Positions 43,354-52,873 are shown, counted from the stretch's first letter. The stretch: 64,000 nucleotides of DNA from Sutterella sp. AM11-39 (GCF_003472385.1 NZ_QRLV01000001.1:1-64000), one strand, 5' to 3'. Made by a program: numbers and translations. Notes: a model not told the origin generated them from the sequence alone.

Positions 43354-43421
43354 TGATTCCTCCTTACGGAAATAAGCCACCCGAGCGTCGTATCGGTGTG
43401 GCAAGGATGTGAAAGCGCGTA

Positions 43422-43450
43422 ATGTTATTCGGTTTTTCCTTAAAAATCAA
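43422..43450 (-). promoter_or_regulatory. Promoter of the rpsF operon
   Basis: Minus strand TTGATT (43450-43445), 17-base spacer, TAACAT (43427-43422), about 70 bases before the rpsF ATG. Confidence 0.7.
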
Positions 43451-43472
43451 TATCCTAAGGAAAGAAACCAAC

Positions 43473-43510
43473 AAAAAAGCCTCAAAGCACGACAATTCGG
43501 CTGTTGAGGC
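43473..43510 (-). terminator. Terminator of tRNA-Thr
   Basis: Minus strand GCCTCAA/TTGAGGC (43510-43504 with 43485-43479) followed by six Ts. Confidence 0.75.
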
Positions 43511-43538
43511 ATTTTGTTTCCCCGTTTAAGGGAGTAAG

Positions 43539-43614
43539 TGGTGCCGGTGAGAGGATTCGAACATCCGACCTTCGCATTACGAATGCGCTGCTCTACCAGC
43601 TGAGCTACACCGGC
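43539..43614 (-). tRNA. tRNA-Thr(CGU)
   Basis: 76 bases with CCA. Acceptor GCCGGTG/CACCGGC, anticodon loop TTCGTAA giving CGU (codon ACG), T arm with TTCGAAT. Has its own terminator. Confidence 0.95.
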
Positions 43615-43743
43615 ACACTTGTTTTTCCTTCGAGGCGTTTGTCTCTCGAAGAGATGCGCATTTTACAGAGCTTTTCGAAAAATGCAAGAGTGCGATCAAA
43701 TTTTTTAGATCATCCTCTGACTCAGTCTTTGTGAAGCCGATTC

Positions 43744-43780
43744 CGACGAGAGGCCCCGAACCTCGGACCTTCGTATGACG
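43744..43780 (-). pseudogene. Decayed tRNA-Thr 3'-half relic
   Basis: A 37-base stretch aligns without gaps to the T arm, variable loop and anticodon part of tRNA-Thr(CGU) (28 of 37 identical). The D arm and the acceptor are missing. It ends at the stop codon of the DUF945 gene (43781-43783), as if it arose by duplication next to that gene. Confidence 0.55.
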
Positions 43781-45028
43781 TCAATACAGCTGCAGTCCAT
43801 TGGCCGTTCCGTACTCAGGCGTGAGCACGATTTCGCTCTTGATCTTGCTCTTTTCCTGCTTGACATAACCCTGCATGAGCGCGTCGGCAACCAACTCCGG
43901 CGGCAAAATGGATTCGTCCGACTCAAATTGGAAACGACCGACAGGCTGAGTTCCCTGCCCGGTAGATTCAGATCGCAAGACACCCGACAAGGTCGCACGA
44001 TTGCCTTCGATCGACACCGAGAGCGGATCAAATTCGACGACCACTCCGTCATTTTGAATACCTCTCATCAGAGTCAGCGTTAACAAATCATCGTGCAAAT
44101 ACGATGGGCCGAGCAGAATCTGCGCAAACTGCTCACAGAGCTCCTCAGTAATACCTGTGACACGTACCGAACCGCTGACATCATCCACCGCGCCGATCTG
44201 CCCGAGTTCCAGATAAAGAGCCGGAGAAGCCGGTTTCTTGAGGCTGAAGCTCATGGTCTCAGCCCACGTTTTTGTCCCTTCTTCCGGCTTCAGATCAAGT
44301 TTGAAATCAAATCCGTCAAAGCGGGCGGCTGCGCTCACCATCGAATCTATCTTCATCGTGAGCGATGTTTCCGACAATCCCGAATTTTCGCCATTGAGCG
44401 CCTTGGCAATAGGAGCGGCGTCCGACACAAAGGAGAACTCGAACTTGCCGAGCTTCAATTCGGGCTGACCGACCGGTCGGCATGACAATCCCGGAGTCTG
44501 TGCTCGCACTTCCAATGTCTTGCCGGTTTCGATATCGAACTCAAAAGCTTCAAACGAGCACTGGCCTCCGGCCACTACCGTAAACGGTTTGATCTTGTAC
44601 GTCAGTCTCGCGCTGGGCAGCGCCTGGCTGCCGGACGTCAGAGCATCCCAGGCCGTGTAGGACACTTCGATGCGATCATCGAAGTTCTGCACGCCCGCTC
44701 TCAAAAGCCCCTGCTCGAAATTGGTATCAGCCGCGCGGGTAAGTTCCACTTTCGTCGTAAGCCCGGGATAGGCCCGGCCATTGAACGTTCCGAGTTGAAT
44801 GCCGCCCACGGCTTCGAACGTCACCTGGAAGGTCTTTTTGAAGAAGCCGCCCTCGTACTTGGTCACACGCGCGGCCAGCTCGGCAGGAAGCACGGACGAA
44901 AAATTACTGATAGCCGTCTCATCGAACGCTTTTCCGGCCGAATAGATTCCATAAAACCAACAGCCGCCGACAGCCGCGACAGCCAGAGCGCACGTGGCAC
45001 CGGCCAAAATTTTTGTGGTGTTTTCCAT
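43781..45028 (-). CDS. DUF945 family protein (YdgA-like)
   Basis: 415 residues. One N-terminal membrane helix (about 8-28, A-G-A-T-C-A-L-A-V-A-A-V-G-G-C), then a large extracytoplasmic domain with many beta strands: early V-T-K-Y-E-G-G-F-F-K-K-T-F, typical of the YdgA/DUF945 start (Y-x-x-G-x-F-x-S), and a central L-D-L-K-P-E-E-G-T-K-T-W. The last residues (Y-G-T-A-N-G-L-Q-L-Y) end in a Tyr, and the stop codon abuts a tRNA-like relic. Function unknown in all members. Confidence 0.75.
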   Translation of the reverse strand: MENTTKILAGATCALAVAAVGGCWFYGIYSAGKAFDETAISNFSSVLPAELAARVTKYEGGFFKKTFQVTFEAVGGIQLGTFNGRAYPGLTTKVELTRAADTNFEQGLLRAGVQNFDDRIEVSYTAWDALTSGSQALPSARLTYKIKPFTVVAGGQCSFEAFEFDIETGKTLEVRAQTPGLSCRPVGQPELKLGKFEFSFVSDAAPIAKALNGENSGLSETSLTMKIDSMVSAAARFDGFDFKLDLKPEEGTKTWAETMSFSLKKPASPALYLELGQIGAVDDVSGSVRVTGITEELCEQFAQILLGPSYLHDDLLTLTLMRGIQNDGVVVEFDPLSVSIEGNRATLSGVLRSESTGQGTQPVGRFQFESDESILPPELVADALMQGYVKQEKSKIKSEIVLTPEYGTANGLQLY

Positions 45029-45069
45029 CGAAAAAGACGAAAGCGAAAAGTCAGATAGGAAGCGAAGGA

Positions 45070-45105
45070 AAGGAAACGGCCGCTTGAAACTTATTCAGGC
45101 GGCCG
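45070..45105 (-). terminator. Terminator of the amino-acid binding protein gene
   Basis: Minus strand CGGCCGC/GCGGCCG stem (45105-45099 with 45083-45077) followed by TTTCCTTTCC. Confidence 0.65.
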
Positions 45106-45131
45106 CTTGATATTAACAATTTTAGGAGCAC

Positions 45132-45884
45132 TTAAGACTCGCCAAACCACTTGGCGTAGATCTTGTCGTAGGTTCCGTCATCTTTCATGCTCTTCATGGC
45201 GGCATTGACCTTGTCGCGCAATTCCGTATTGCCCTTCTTGACCGCAAACCCGAAATATTCGCTGTCAAACTGCATGGGCTGGCGCTTGAGTCCTTTGGCG
45301 GCACGCGCATTGGTCACCAAAAAGTAGCCGATCACCGGACGGTCGGTAATCACCACATCACTACCGTTCATCTTCAGGTCCATGAAGGCTTCTGCACTTG
45401 TGTTGAAAGCCTTGATCTTGGTACCGGGGATACCCTTGGCCACTTCGGCGCCGGTCGTGCCGATCTGCACGGCAATCGTCTTGTTGTGCAGATCTTCGAT
45501 CTTCTGATACTTGGCTTCATCGCCGACACGAATCATCAGACCCTGACCGGCCTGGTAATAGGGTTCACAGAAATCAACGCGCTTTTTACGTTCTTCCGTG
45601 ATCGTCACACCGCTCACCACGATGTCAATGTTGTTGGTCATCAATGCGGGAATCAGGCCGTCAAACCCCATGTTGACGAATTCCACCTCAACTTTCATGC
45701 GCTTGCCGATTTCGCGGATCATATCCATATCGAAACCGACGTATTCACGACTGGAGCTGTCGAGGAACTCAAAGGGAGCAAAGGTCGGATGCGTACCGAC
45801 GCGAAGCGTATCGGCAGCGCTCGCGGCAAAGGAAGCTAACGCCATGACACCGGCGGCAAGCGTGGCAAAAATCTTACTTTTCAC
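45132..45884 (-). CDS. Polar amino-acid ABC transporter substrate-binding protein
   Basis: 250 residues, SBP_bac_3 fold. Signal peptide to about residue 23 (A-S-A-A-D), then L-R-V-G-T-H-P-T-F-A-P-F-E-F, G-F-D-M-D-M-I-R-E-I, D-G-L-I-P-A-L, and the ligand-binding V-S-G-V-T-I-T-E-E-R-x-K; later V-Q-I-G-T-T-G-A and Y-F-G-F-A-V-K-K-G. Such proteins bind Gln, Arg, His or related amino acids. It is an orphan: no permease or ATPase gene is next to it. GTG start with GGAGGAA 8 bases upstream. Confidence 0.9.
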   Translation of the reverse strand: MKSKIFATLAAGVMALASFAASAADTLRVGTHPTFAPFEFLDSSSREYVGFDMDMIREIGKRMKVEVEFVNMGFDGLIPALMTNNIDIVVSGVTITEERKKRVDFCEPYYQAGQGLMIRVGDEAKYQKIEDLHNKTIAVQIGTTGAEVAKGIPGTKIKAFNTSAEAFMDLKMNGSDVVITDRPVIGYFLVTNARAAKGLKRQPMQFDSEYFGFAVKKGNTELRDKVNAAMKSMKDDGTYDKIYAKWFGES

Positions 45885-46041
45885 TTTGTGTTCCTCCGTT
45901 TTTGCCCATTGGGCACTTCGTTCTTGTTATCGCAACCGCGTCATCTGAGGCATAAACGCGGGCATTTGAAAATTGCGGATTATTTTCGCACGAAATATCA
46001 CTTGTGTTGCTAGGTATTTCGTATTGGACGCTAAGCTTTTT

Positions 46042-46524
46042 TCAAGGCAGACGGCTAATCGCCTGATCCTTAACACTTTCTAGAAAGTCGCCGGCAGGCC
46101 CCTTACCGGGAATCCGGCAGTCCGGTTCAATTTCCAAAAGCGGAACCAGCACAAAGGCACGTTCGTGCATACGCGGGTGCGGCAGAGTCAGAAAAGGCGT
46201 CTGCTGAACCACGTCACCGTATAAAAGCAGATCCAAATCCAACGTGCGCGGTGCATTGTGCACCCCCTCCGGACGAACGCGATGCGCTTCGTTTTCAATG
46301 ACAAAAAGTGCGCGCAACAACGCTTCCGGTTCCAGTTCCGTTTCCACCGTCACAACAGCATTGACATAGTCCGGTCCGGAAGAATCAACTGGTGCCGTGC
46401 GATAAAAAGAGCTTACCTTGAGCAAGATCGTCTGCTCAATCTTACTGATCCTTTTGAGCGCTTGTTCAAGCGCCTTTTTGGGCTCACCCAGATTGGCACC
46501 CAACGCGATTACAGCTTCGGTCAT
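46042..46524 (-). CDS. folK: 2-amino-4-hydroxy-6-hydroxymethyldihydropteridine pyrophosphokinase
   Basis: 160 residues. Family marks: A-L-G-A-N-L-G-E-P at the start, Y-R-T-A-P-V, the catalytic R-x-R-P-E-G (here H-R-V-R-P-E-G-V), then R-T-L-D-L-D-L-L-L-Y-G and H-P-R-M-H-E-R-A-F-V-L-V-P-L. It makes the folate precursor by pyrophosphoryl transfer. It overlaps the pcnB stop by 4 bases (ATGA); the last gene of hda-HAD-pcnB-folK. Confidence 0.95.
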   Translation of the reverse strand: MTEAVIALGANLGEPKKALEQALKRISKIEQTILLKVSSFYRTAPVDSSGPDYVNAVVTVETELEPEALLRALFVIENEAHRVRPEGVHNAPRTLDLDLLLYGDVVQQTPFLTLPHPRMHERAFVLVPLLEIEPDCRIPGKGPAGDFLESVKDQAISRLP

Positions 46525-48101
46525 GATTGTTCAGACTTGGATTCAGCTTTGTCGCTCTTGGGACGGCGACGGCGGCGTTTGGGCTTGGCCGAAACAACAG
46601 AAGCGGCATTGTCAGGTTTTTCTGCAAACTTCGCTTCACTTGCCTGCCCCTCGATTCCGGCCTTTTCCGCCGAAGATCGGCGACGTCGGGAGGTCTTACT
46701 GCGGGGCTCGTAACGCGTGGCCTCTTCCGTGAAGCGCTCTTCGTCGCGCTGCTCTTTTTGACGACTCTTAGAGCCGGCTCGTGCTTGGGCCGCCGTGCGG
46801 CGCGCTTCGACCTCGGCCTGAGCCACCATGTCGGCGCGCTTTTGTTCATCTGCGTCGACAAAATCTTCCCACCAGTGTACGAGACTCTCGGGAACATGCC
46901 CTAAAGCACTGCGCAAAAGCATGAAGTCATACCCAGCTCGATACTTAGGATGTTCGACAAGGGTGTACGGATTCTTGCCGGTGCGCCGTTCAAATCGAAG
47001 CTGCAGCATCCAAATAAGCTTCATGTCGGCAACAAAGCGGTACTGAATGGCAAGCTTGGCCGATTGCGTGGCGATCACTTCTTCGGCAGCCGAGTAAAGC
47101 GCCATCGCTCTTGCCGAACCCTTATTGCTTGTCGAAGACTTCTGATAGGCGTCCCAGCGCTTTTTCACTTGCGGCCACAAAAGCGTGGCAAACAGGAACG
47201 CGGGCGAAATCTTTTTACCCACGGCGATACGCTCGTCAGTGCGCTTGAGCGCGAGCATCAGAAACTTCTCGCCGTCGGGCTCATCAAGAATGACATCGAG
47301 CATCGGCAAAAGCGAACGATGCAGGCCCGCAGCACGCAGTTTGAGCAGACACTCTTCAGCGCGGCCGCACGTAAAGAGCTTGATCATTTCATCGAAAAGT
47401 CGAGCTGCAGGCACATTGCCGAGCAACGGCGCCATTTCCGCAATGGCTCGATCCGCACTTTTTTCAATCTTGAAACCCAACTTGGCAGAAATACGCACGG
47501 CACGCATCATGCGCACCGGGTCCTCTCGATAGCGCGCCTGCGGATAACCGATCATGCGCAACGTCTTGCGTCGAATGTCCTCGTAGCCCCCGTGATAATC
47601 GTAAATGTCCCCCGTCGACGGATCGTAGTAAAGCGCATTGATCGTAAAGTCGCGACGCGCAGCGTCCTCCCACATCTCCCCGAAAATGTTGTCGGAAATG
47701 ACGCGGCCGGAAGCATCCTTGCGAACGCCCGAAGCATCCAGTGCTCTGAATGTCGAACATTCAACGATTTCGTTGCCGAACACCACATGCACCAGACGGA
47801 AACGACGTCCGATGATGAAGGCGCGGCGCTGAGCACGCTTGACCTGTTCGGGAGTGGCATCAGTGGCCACATCGAAGTCTTTGGGCTTGACCCCGAGCAA
47901 CAAATCACGCACAGCGCCGCCCACAACGTAGGCTTTGTAGCCGCGCTGCTGCAAAATTGAGCACGTACGCACCGCGGCAAAGCTCACCATTTTCGGATCA
48001 ATGCCGTGTTCGCTTGCCCTAATAATGCGAGGCTCCTTATTGACCTCGTGATTGTTGCGCCCCACGATGGAGGCGATCATGCGCTTGACGTAATCAAACA
48101 C
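46521..48101 (-). CDS. pcnB: Poly(A) polymerase I
   Basis: 526 residues. Class II nucleotidyltransferase: V-G-G-A-V-R-D-L-L-L-G, D-F-D-V-A-T-D-A with the catalytic Asp pair, R-R-D-F-T-I-N-A-L-Y-Y-D, then R-x-R-E-D-P-V-R-M-M-R-A-V-R. The PcnB form rather than tRNA CCA-adding enzyme is supported by the long basic C-terminus (about 415-526, rich in Arg, Lys, Ala) and by its place before folK. It adds A tails to mRNA for degradation. The tail is longer than in E. coli. Confidence 0.93.
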   Translation of the reverse strand: MFDYVKRMIASIVGRNNHEVNKEPRIIRASEHGIDPKMVSFAAVRTCSILQQRGYKAYVVGGAVRDLLLGVKPKDFDVATDATPEQVKRAQRRAFIIGRRFRLVHVVFGNEIVECSTFRALDASGVRKDASGRVISDNIFGEMWEDAARRDFTINALYYDPSTGDIYDYHGGYEDIRRKTLRMIGYPQARYREDPVRMMRAVRISAKLGFKIEKSADRAIAEMAPLLGNVPAARLFDEMIKLFTCGRAEECLLKLRAAGLHRSLLPMLDVILDEPDGEKFLMLALKRTDERIAVGKKISPAFLFATLLWPQVKKRWDAYQKSSTSNKGSARAMALYSAAEEVIATQSAKLAIQYRFVADMKLIWMLQLRFERRTGKNPYTLVEHPKYRAGYDFMLLRSALGHVPESLVHWWEDFVDADEQKRADMVAQAEVEARRTAAQARAGSKSRQKEQRDEERFTEEATRYEPRSKTSRRRRSSAEKAGIEGQASEAKFAEKPDNAASVVSAKPKRRRRRPKSDKAESKSEQS

Positions 48102-48161
48102 TTATTCTTTACTCCGTTCGTCCGCTCTTCTATTGATTTGCATGCGGCTCTTTTCGTTTTT

Positions 48162-48932
48162 CTACTTGCTTTTTCTCAAAAGACGAGGCGCATTTTCTCG
48201 ATTTGCCAGCGCTTTGGCAACAAGTTGCGCCGCAAAGTCATACTCTGCCTGAGTGTAACTGTCCGTCACATGCCAGCCGCGTTCGCTCGCAATGCGCAGC
48301 AACGTCTCCCTTGCATTCACAACGCAGCATCGCCCTCCCTTTTTGTCAACATACTCAAAAAGGGCAAGATCGGCTTCGCTGTCCGACCAGAATTCGTATT
48401 CGTCGATCGTCGTGCCCTGTCGCTTCAACTCATCAACGAGTTTTTCAACGGCCGTCACTTTGCCCTGCTGATACGTGATCGGCTCAATCCAGCGACCGGT
48501 GAAATTGCCCGATTGGTCTTCCTGAGGTCTGACCGACAGTAGGTAATCCACGCCGAACAGTTCGGCGGAAGGCTGCGTGGCATAACTGTAAGTAGCCGAA
48601 CAGATCGCCGTGACGGCGCCCGCTTGTTTGGCTTCATTGACAATTCTGACGGAACTTGCGGGAAGAATTTTTTCGAGCACCTCCGCGCGATAAGCTTTGC
48701 GAGCCGCATCCAAATCCGCACGATTGAACTGAGCCAGAAACTGCATCTGCCACATTTCGTACTCATCAATGTTCAATGTCTGCTCGATATATTCGCGCGT
48801 AAAACGATCAAGCGTTTCTTCTGCAGTCACACGCACAGCCTTTTCGCAGGCCCTAAGGAGCCACTTGCACCAGATATCCCCCGTATCAATGGGCATCAAC
48901 GTGTGATCAAGGTCGTAAACTACAAGCTTCAC
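48162..48932 (-). CDS. HAD-superfamily phosphatase (SerB-like HAD-IB)
   Basis: 256 residues from GTG 48932 (AAGGA just upstream). HAD motif I V-Y-D-L-D-H-T-L-M starts at residue 5, motif II S-A-T (A-I-C-S-A-T-Y), motif III K with E-F-W-S-D-S-E-A-D as motif IV. The family HAD-IB includes phosphoserine phosphatase and histidinol phosphatase; in betaproteobacteria the gene next to hda is often called hisN/HAD-IB. The substrate cannot be fixed here. It lies between hda and pcnB, 10 bases after hda. Confidence 0.88.
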   Translation of the reverse strand: MKLVVYDLDHTLMPIDTGDIWCKWLLRACEKAVRVTAEETLDRFTREYIEQTLNIDEYEMWQMQFLAQFNRADLDAARKAYRAEVLEKILPASSVRIVNEAKQAGAVTAICSATYSYATQPSAELFGVDYLLSVRPQEDQSGNFTGRWIEPITYQQGKVTAVEKLVDELKRQGTTIDEYEFWSDSEADLALFEYVDKKGGRCCVVNARETLLRIASERGWHVTDSYTQAEYDFAAQLVAKALANRENAPRLLRKSK

Positions 48933-48942
48933 AAATCCTTCC

Positions 48943-49602
48943 TCAGTTCTTTGAAAGAACATCTTTGAGCGTCGCATCCAACAGGACCGTGGTGATGCGC
49001 CGGTGTTCGCGGACGGCCTTTTCATCAACCGCATCTAAAAAACGCCGTAATCCGCGCATGTCTCGCGGGCAGCGAGCTTCGATCCAACGTCTCTGGGCCG
49101 AGTCGAACTCAATGCCGCGCTCATGAGCCAGACGCAAGAACTCTTCACCCGCTTCGTCAGCAGACAAATATCGCAACTGGTACGTCAGCCCCCACATCAG
49201 ACGAGTCTTCACGTCGTCGCGGATTTCGAGATCAGCAGGTCGGATGGTGCCCGCACAAACAATGCGCGCCTGCGGGTGCGAACGTACATCGTTCATCAGA
49301 AAGAACAATCGTTCGAGATCTTCATCGTCAAGTCGCTCGACATTGTCAACCGTATAAAAAAGCGTCTGCTCATCGTATTCGGGAACGCGCATGCGCTGAG
49401 TCGGCGTAATGGCCCGCAACAAGTGCGAACGGCCGCTGCCGGGTGGCCCCCATATATAAATGAACTGCGGCCCCTGTCCCTTCTTGCAGTCACGCAGCGC
49501 AGCCAAAAGCTCAGCGTTGCTGCCGACACGGAAATTGTCCAGCGTCGGTGCTTCGGGCTCAACAAGATTGAGCAAAAGTTGTTCGGTAGGCTGCGCGTTC
49601 AA
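48943..49602 (-). CDS. hda: DnaA regulatory inactivator Hda
   Basis: 219 residues. AAA+ core related to DnaA domain III: I-W-G-P-P-G-S-G-R-S-H-L (Walker A; the usual K is R, as often in Hda), D-N-V-E-R (Walker B). The N-terminus has Q-L-L-L-N-L (8-13), a beta-clamp binding motif. With the clamp it drives ATP hydrolysis on DnaA to prevent re-initiation. It is divergent from purM with a 199-base gap. Confidence 0.88.
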   Translation of the reverse strand: MNAQPTEQLLLNLVEPEAPTLDNFRVGSNAELLAALRDCKKGQGPQFIYIWGPPGSGRSHLLRAITPTQRMRVPEYDEQTLFYTVDNVERLDDEDLERLFFLMNDVRSHPQARIVCAGTIRPADLEIRDDVKTRLMWGLTYQLRYLSADEAGEEFLRLAHERGIEFDSAQRRWIEARCPRDMRGLRRFLDAVDEKAVREHRRITTVLLDATLKDVLSKN

Positions 49603-49801
49603 TTGAGTTAAGCAGTGCTCGAAAAGTTAAACGGTAACCGGACACGACCGAAATTGCGTCTGCGAATACTGCACAACACAAGACAGCTTGCGTCCGAGTG
49701 GGCTAAAATGCCATATTTAATGCAAACGTCGGCACGGCGCTTAAGTTTAGCGCGAAGCCGGCTTCGGCGTTCTAAATTCTCTTGATTGCCTCATCAAAAC
49801 A

Positions 49802-50830
49802 ATGACTCAGCTTTCCTATGCCGCCGCCGGCGTCTCCATCGACAACGGCGATGAACTCGTTGATCGCATCAAACCCGCCGCCAAGCGCACCATGATCCCC
49901 GGTGTTCTCGGCTCCATCGGCGGATTCGGTGCTCTCTTTGAAATCAGCAAAGAATACAAAAACCCGGTACTCGTCTCAGGTACCGACGGCGTGGGAACAA
50001 AGCTCATGCTCGCCTTCCAGCTTAACCGTCATGATACGGTGGGTCAGGATCTGGTCGCCATGAGCGTCAACGACATCCTCGTGCAGGGTGCCAAGAGCCT
50101 CTTCTTCCTTGACTACTTCGGCTGCGGAAAGCTCGACGTTGACACGGCCGAACGCGTTGTCAAGGGCATCGCTCACGGTTGCGAACTCGCCGGCTGCGCG
50201 CTGATCGGCGGCGAAACGGCTGAAATGCCGGGTATGTACCCCGATGGCGAATACGACCTCGCGGGCTTTGCCGTGGGCATCGTTGAAAAAGACGAAATTA
50301 TTGACGGCAAGAGCATCAAACCGGGCGACGTTGTGATCGGTCTGGCTAGCTCCGGCCCGCACTCCAATGGCTTCTCCCTCATCCGCAAAGTGGTGGAAGT
50401 CTCCGGCGCCGACTGGAACATGCCCTTTGACGGCGCCACGCTCGCTGACCGCGCAATGGAACCCACCCGAATCTACGTCAAGCAGGTCCTCAACGTGATG
50501 AAGTCCGTGAAGATCAAGGGCATGGCTCACATCACGGGCGGCGGTCTGGTGGAAAACATTCCGCGCGTTCTGCCCGAAGGCACCCAGTGCGTGGTGCACG
50601 CTGACAGCTGGAAGCGTCCGGCCATCTTCGACTGGCTGCAGGAAAAGGGCAACATTGACGCCCACGAAATGCACCGCGTCTTCAATAACGGCATCGGCAT
50701 GGCCATCGTGGTCGACGCGGCCGACGCCGAACGCGCCAAGGCGCTCTTTGAAGCCGAAGGCGAAACGGTCTACACGATCGGCGAGATTCGCGAACTGCCC
50801 GCCGGCGAAGCTCCCTGCGTGGTCATCTAA
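49802..50830 (+). CDS. purM: Phosphoribosylformylglycinamidine cyclo-ligase
   Basis: 342 residues. PurM marks: Y-x-x-A-G-V-S-I-D-x-[53 protein letters not shown]. Fifth step of purine synthesis (FGAM to AIR). With guaB and guaA nearby it forms a purine area, though not one operon. A terminator follows. A weak PurR-like half (TGCAAACG) lies upstream; not enough to call a box. Confidence 0.97.
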   Translation: MTQLSYAAAGVSIDNGDELVDRIKPAAKRTMIPGVLGSIGGFGALFEISKEYKNPVLVSGTDGVGTKLMLAFQLNRHDTVGQDLVAMSVNDILVQGAKSLFFLDYFGCGKLDVDTAERVVKGIAHGCELAGCALIGGETAEMPGMYPDGEYDLAGFAVGIVEKDEIIDGKSIKPGDVVIGLASSGPHSNGFSLIRKVVEVSGADWNMPFDGATLADRAMEPTRIYVKQVLNVMKSVKIKGMAHITGGGLVENIPRVLPEGTQCVVHADSWKRPAIFDWLQEKGNIDAHEMHRVFNNGIGMAIVVDAADAERAKALFEAEGETVYTIGEIRELPAGEAPCVVI

Positions 50831-50856
50831 GCGGCTTCAGACTGTTTGAAACAACC

Positions 50857-50895
50857 AAGCGCGGCAAAAGGCCTCGGTCTTGACCCGCGCTTTTT
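50857..50895 (+). terminator. Terminator of purM
   Basis: AAGCGCGG/CCGCGCTT (50857-50864 with 50885-50892) followed by TTT. Confidence 0.75.
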
Positions 50896-50911
50896 CATAC
50901 CCGTGAACTCC

Positions 50912-51235
50912 ATGCGCGTTTACATTTGTTGTCCCCGACGAAAAGGGGGTGCCGAGCTGCATGAACTCGACGTTTCCGAAGGAGCTGTGGTTGCTGATGC
51001 ACTCGAATCGGCCGGCTTTCCCCGCGAAACTACCTGCGGCATCTTCTGCGAAAAATGCACGCCCGAGACCGTTCTGAAGCCGGACGATCGCATCGATATT
51101 GCCGTAGCGCTTGCGCTTTCGCCCATGGAAGTGCGCCGCCTGCGCGCACAGAACAAGGAGCGCACGGCCGTCCCGCGCCCGCGTCACGGCGGCATTCATC
51201 AGCTCATCAAGCCTTTGGACGAAACAGAGGCCTGA
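50912..51235 (+). CDS. rnfH: RnfH family (ubiquitin-like) protein
   Basis: 107 residues from ATG 50912; GTG 50903 is an alternative. No ribosome-binding site is visible. RnfH pattern: L-D-V-S-E-G-A-V-V-A-D-A-L-E-x-A-G-F near the start, D-R-I-D-I near 75, and the family end L-S-P-M-E-V-R-R-L-R-A-Q-N-K. Beta-grasp fold; function is unknown. In betaproteobacteria it lies near ratA and guaB; here ratA is not adjacent. A 6-cysteine pattern (C-C-P-R-R and C-G-I-F-C-E-K-C) is not usual for RnfH and could bind a metal. Confidence 0.8.
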   Translation: MRVYICCPRRKGGAELHELDVSEGAVVADALESAGFPRETTCGIFCEKCTPETVLKPDDRIDIAVALALSPMEVRRLRAQNKERTAVPRPRHGGIHQLIKPLDETEA

Positions 51236-51264
51236 AAATTTTTCGTCTTAAATCCGAAAACCTC

Positions 51265-51294
51265 TTTCAATAGGACATATTTTGTGCCTATAAT
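51265..51294 (+). promoter_or_regulatory. Promoter of guaB
   Basis: TTTCAA (51265-51270), 18-base spacer, TATAAT (51289-51294). A perfect palindrome GGTTAACC (51299-51306) lies at the predicted start site, and a ten-T run (51353-51362) sits in the 80-base leader. Confidence 0.7.
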
Positions 51295-51380
51295 GTGAGG
51301 TTAACCAAAAGCATCCGGGGCCTCTTGGGCGAACGTCCGGCACTGCGACCCGTTTTTTTTTTGCTTTGAGGTTACCGAAA

Positions 51381-52847
51381 ATGCGTCTCCTGCAGAAGGC
51401 ACTCACCTTCGACGACGTTCTGCTCGTCCCCGCCTACTCTGAAGTTCTCCCCCGCGATGTGCAACTGCGCACGCGTCTGACTCGCGAAATTACCCTGAAT
51501 CTTCCGATGGTGTCCGCCGCTATGGACACGGTTTCCGAAGCCAACCTGGCCATCGCTATGGCTCAGGAAGGCGGCATCGGCATCATTCACAAGAATCTCA
51601 CCGCTCAGCAACAGGCTGCTGAAGTCGCCAAGGTCAAGCGCCACGAATCGGGCGTTGTGAGCGATCCGATCACGGTCGGCCCTGACATGCTCGTGGGCGA
51701 CGTGATCCGCATGTGCCAGGAACACCGCATCAGCGGCGTGCCGGTCGTCGAAGGCCGTCATGTTCTGGGCATGGTCACCAACCGTGACCTTCGCTTCGAA
51801 TCCCGTATGGAAGCTCCCGTGCGCGAGGTGATGACCCCGCGCGATCGTCTCGTGACTGTCCAGGAAGGCTCCAGCCTTGACGAAGCCAAGCGTTTGATGC
51901 ACGAGAATCGTCTTGAACGCGTGCTCGTGGTCGATAAGGACTTCAACCTCTGCGGCCTCATTACTGTCAAGGACATCATCAAGGCTACCGAGCATCCCTA
52001 TGCCGCCAAGGACAGCGAAGGCAAGTTGCTGGCAGGCGCCTCGATCGGCGTGGGTGCCGGTACCGAAGAACGTCTTGAATTGCTCGTTGAAGCCGGCGTG
52101 GACGTGGTCGTCGTCGACACGGCTCACGGCCACAGCAAAGGCGTGCTCGACCGTGTGGCATGGGTCAAGAAGAACTACCCCAACCTGCAGGTGATCGGCG
52201 GCAACATCGCTACCGGCGCCGCTGCCCGCGCTCTGGTTGACCACGGCGCCGACGCCGTCAAGGTCGGTATCGGTCCGGGCTCCATCTGCACGACCCGTAT
52301 CGTGGCCGGCGTGGGCGTTCCTCAGATTTCCGCCATCAGCAACGTTGCTGAAGCGCTTGAAGGCACCGGCGTTCCCCTGATCGCTGACGGCGGTATCCGC
52401 TTCTCGGGCGACATCGCCAAGGCCATCGCTGCCGGCGCCAACTGCGTCATGATGGGTGGCATGCTCGCCGGTACCGAAGAAGCCCCCGGCGAAGTGATCC
52501 TCTACCAGGGCCGCTCCTACAAGAGTTACCGCGGCATGGGCTCTTTGGGCGCCATGTTCAAGGGTTCCGCCGACCGCTACTTCCAGGACAACAACTCGGG
52601 CAATCTCGACAAGCTCGTGCCGGAAGGCATCGAAGGCATGGTGCCGTTCAAGGGCTCCGTGGTGACGATCCTCTACCAGATGGCCGGTGGTCTGCGCTCC
52701 TCGATGGGCTACTGCGGCTGCCGCACGATCGACGAAATGCGCTCTCGCGCCGAATTCGTCGAAATCACGGCCGCCGGCTGGCGTGAAAGCCACGTCCACG
52801 ACGTGAAGATCACGAAGGAAGCCCCGAACTACCGTCAGGAAAACTAA
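51381..52847 (+). CDS. guaB: Inosine-5'-monophosphate dehydrogenase
   Basis: 488 residues. N-terminal start [13 protein letters not shown], two CBS domains (about 95-205), the catalytic loop G-P-G-S-I-C-T-T-R with nucleophilic Cys near 305, and G-A-x-C-V-M-M-G-G, then the arginine/tyrosine flap. It oxidises IMP to XMP with NAD+, the first committed GMP step. Start 51381 ([10 protein letters not shown]) has GAGG 9 bases upstream; a 5-residue longer form is unlikely. Followed by a terminator and then guaA. Confidence 0.97.
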   Translation: MRLLQKALTFDDVLLVPAYSEVLPRDVQLRTRLTREITLNLPMVSAAMDTVSEANLAIAMAQEGGIGIIHKNLTAQQQAAEVAKVKRHESGVVSDPITVGPDMLVGDVIRMCQEHRISGVPVVEGRHVLGMVTNRDLRFESRMEAPVREVMTPRDRLVTVQEGSSLDEAKRLMHENRLERVLVVDKDFNLCGLITVKDIIKATEHPYAAKDSEGKLLAGASIGVGAGTEERLELLVEAGVDVVVVDTAHGHSKGVLDRVAWVKKNYPNLQVIGGNIATGAAARALVDHGADAVKVGIGPGSICTTRIVAGVGVPQISAISNVAEALEGTGVPLIADGGIRFSGDIAKAIAAGANCVMMGGMLAGTEEAPGEVILYQGRSYKSYRGMGSLGAMFKGSADRYFQDNNSGNLDKLVPEGIEGMVPFKGSVVTILYQMAGGLRSSMGYCGCRTIDEMRSRAEFVEITAAGWRESHVHDVKITKEAPNYRQEN

Positions 52848-52873
52848 TCCTGCCTAGGTAGGTTAAAATAACG

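Noticed and set aside
49720-49740. PurR box before purM
   Set aside because: Only a half-match (TGCAAACG); the right half does not fit.
51372-52799. 475-codon open frame opposite guaB
   Set aside because: Shadow of guaB with no independent support.
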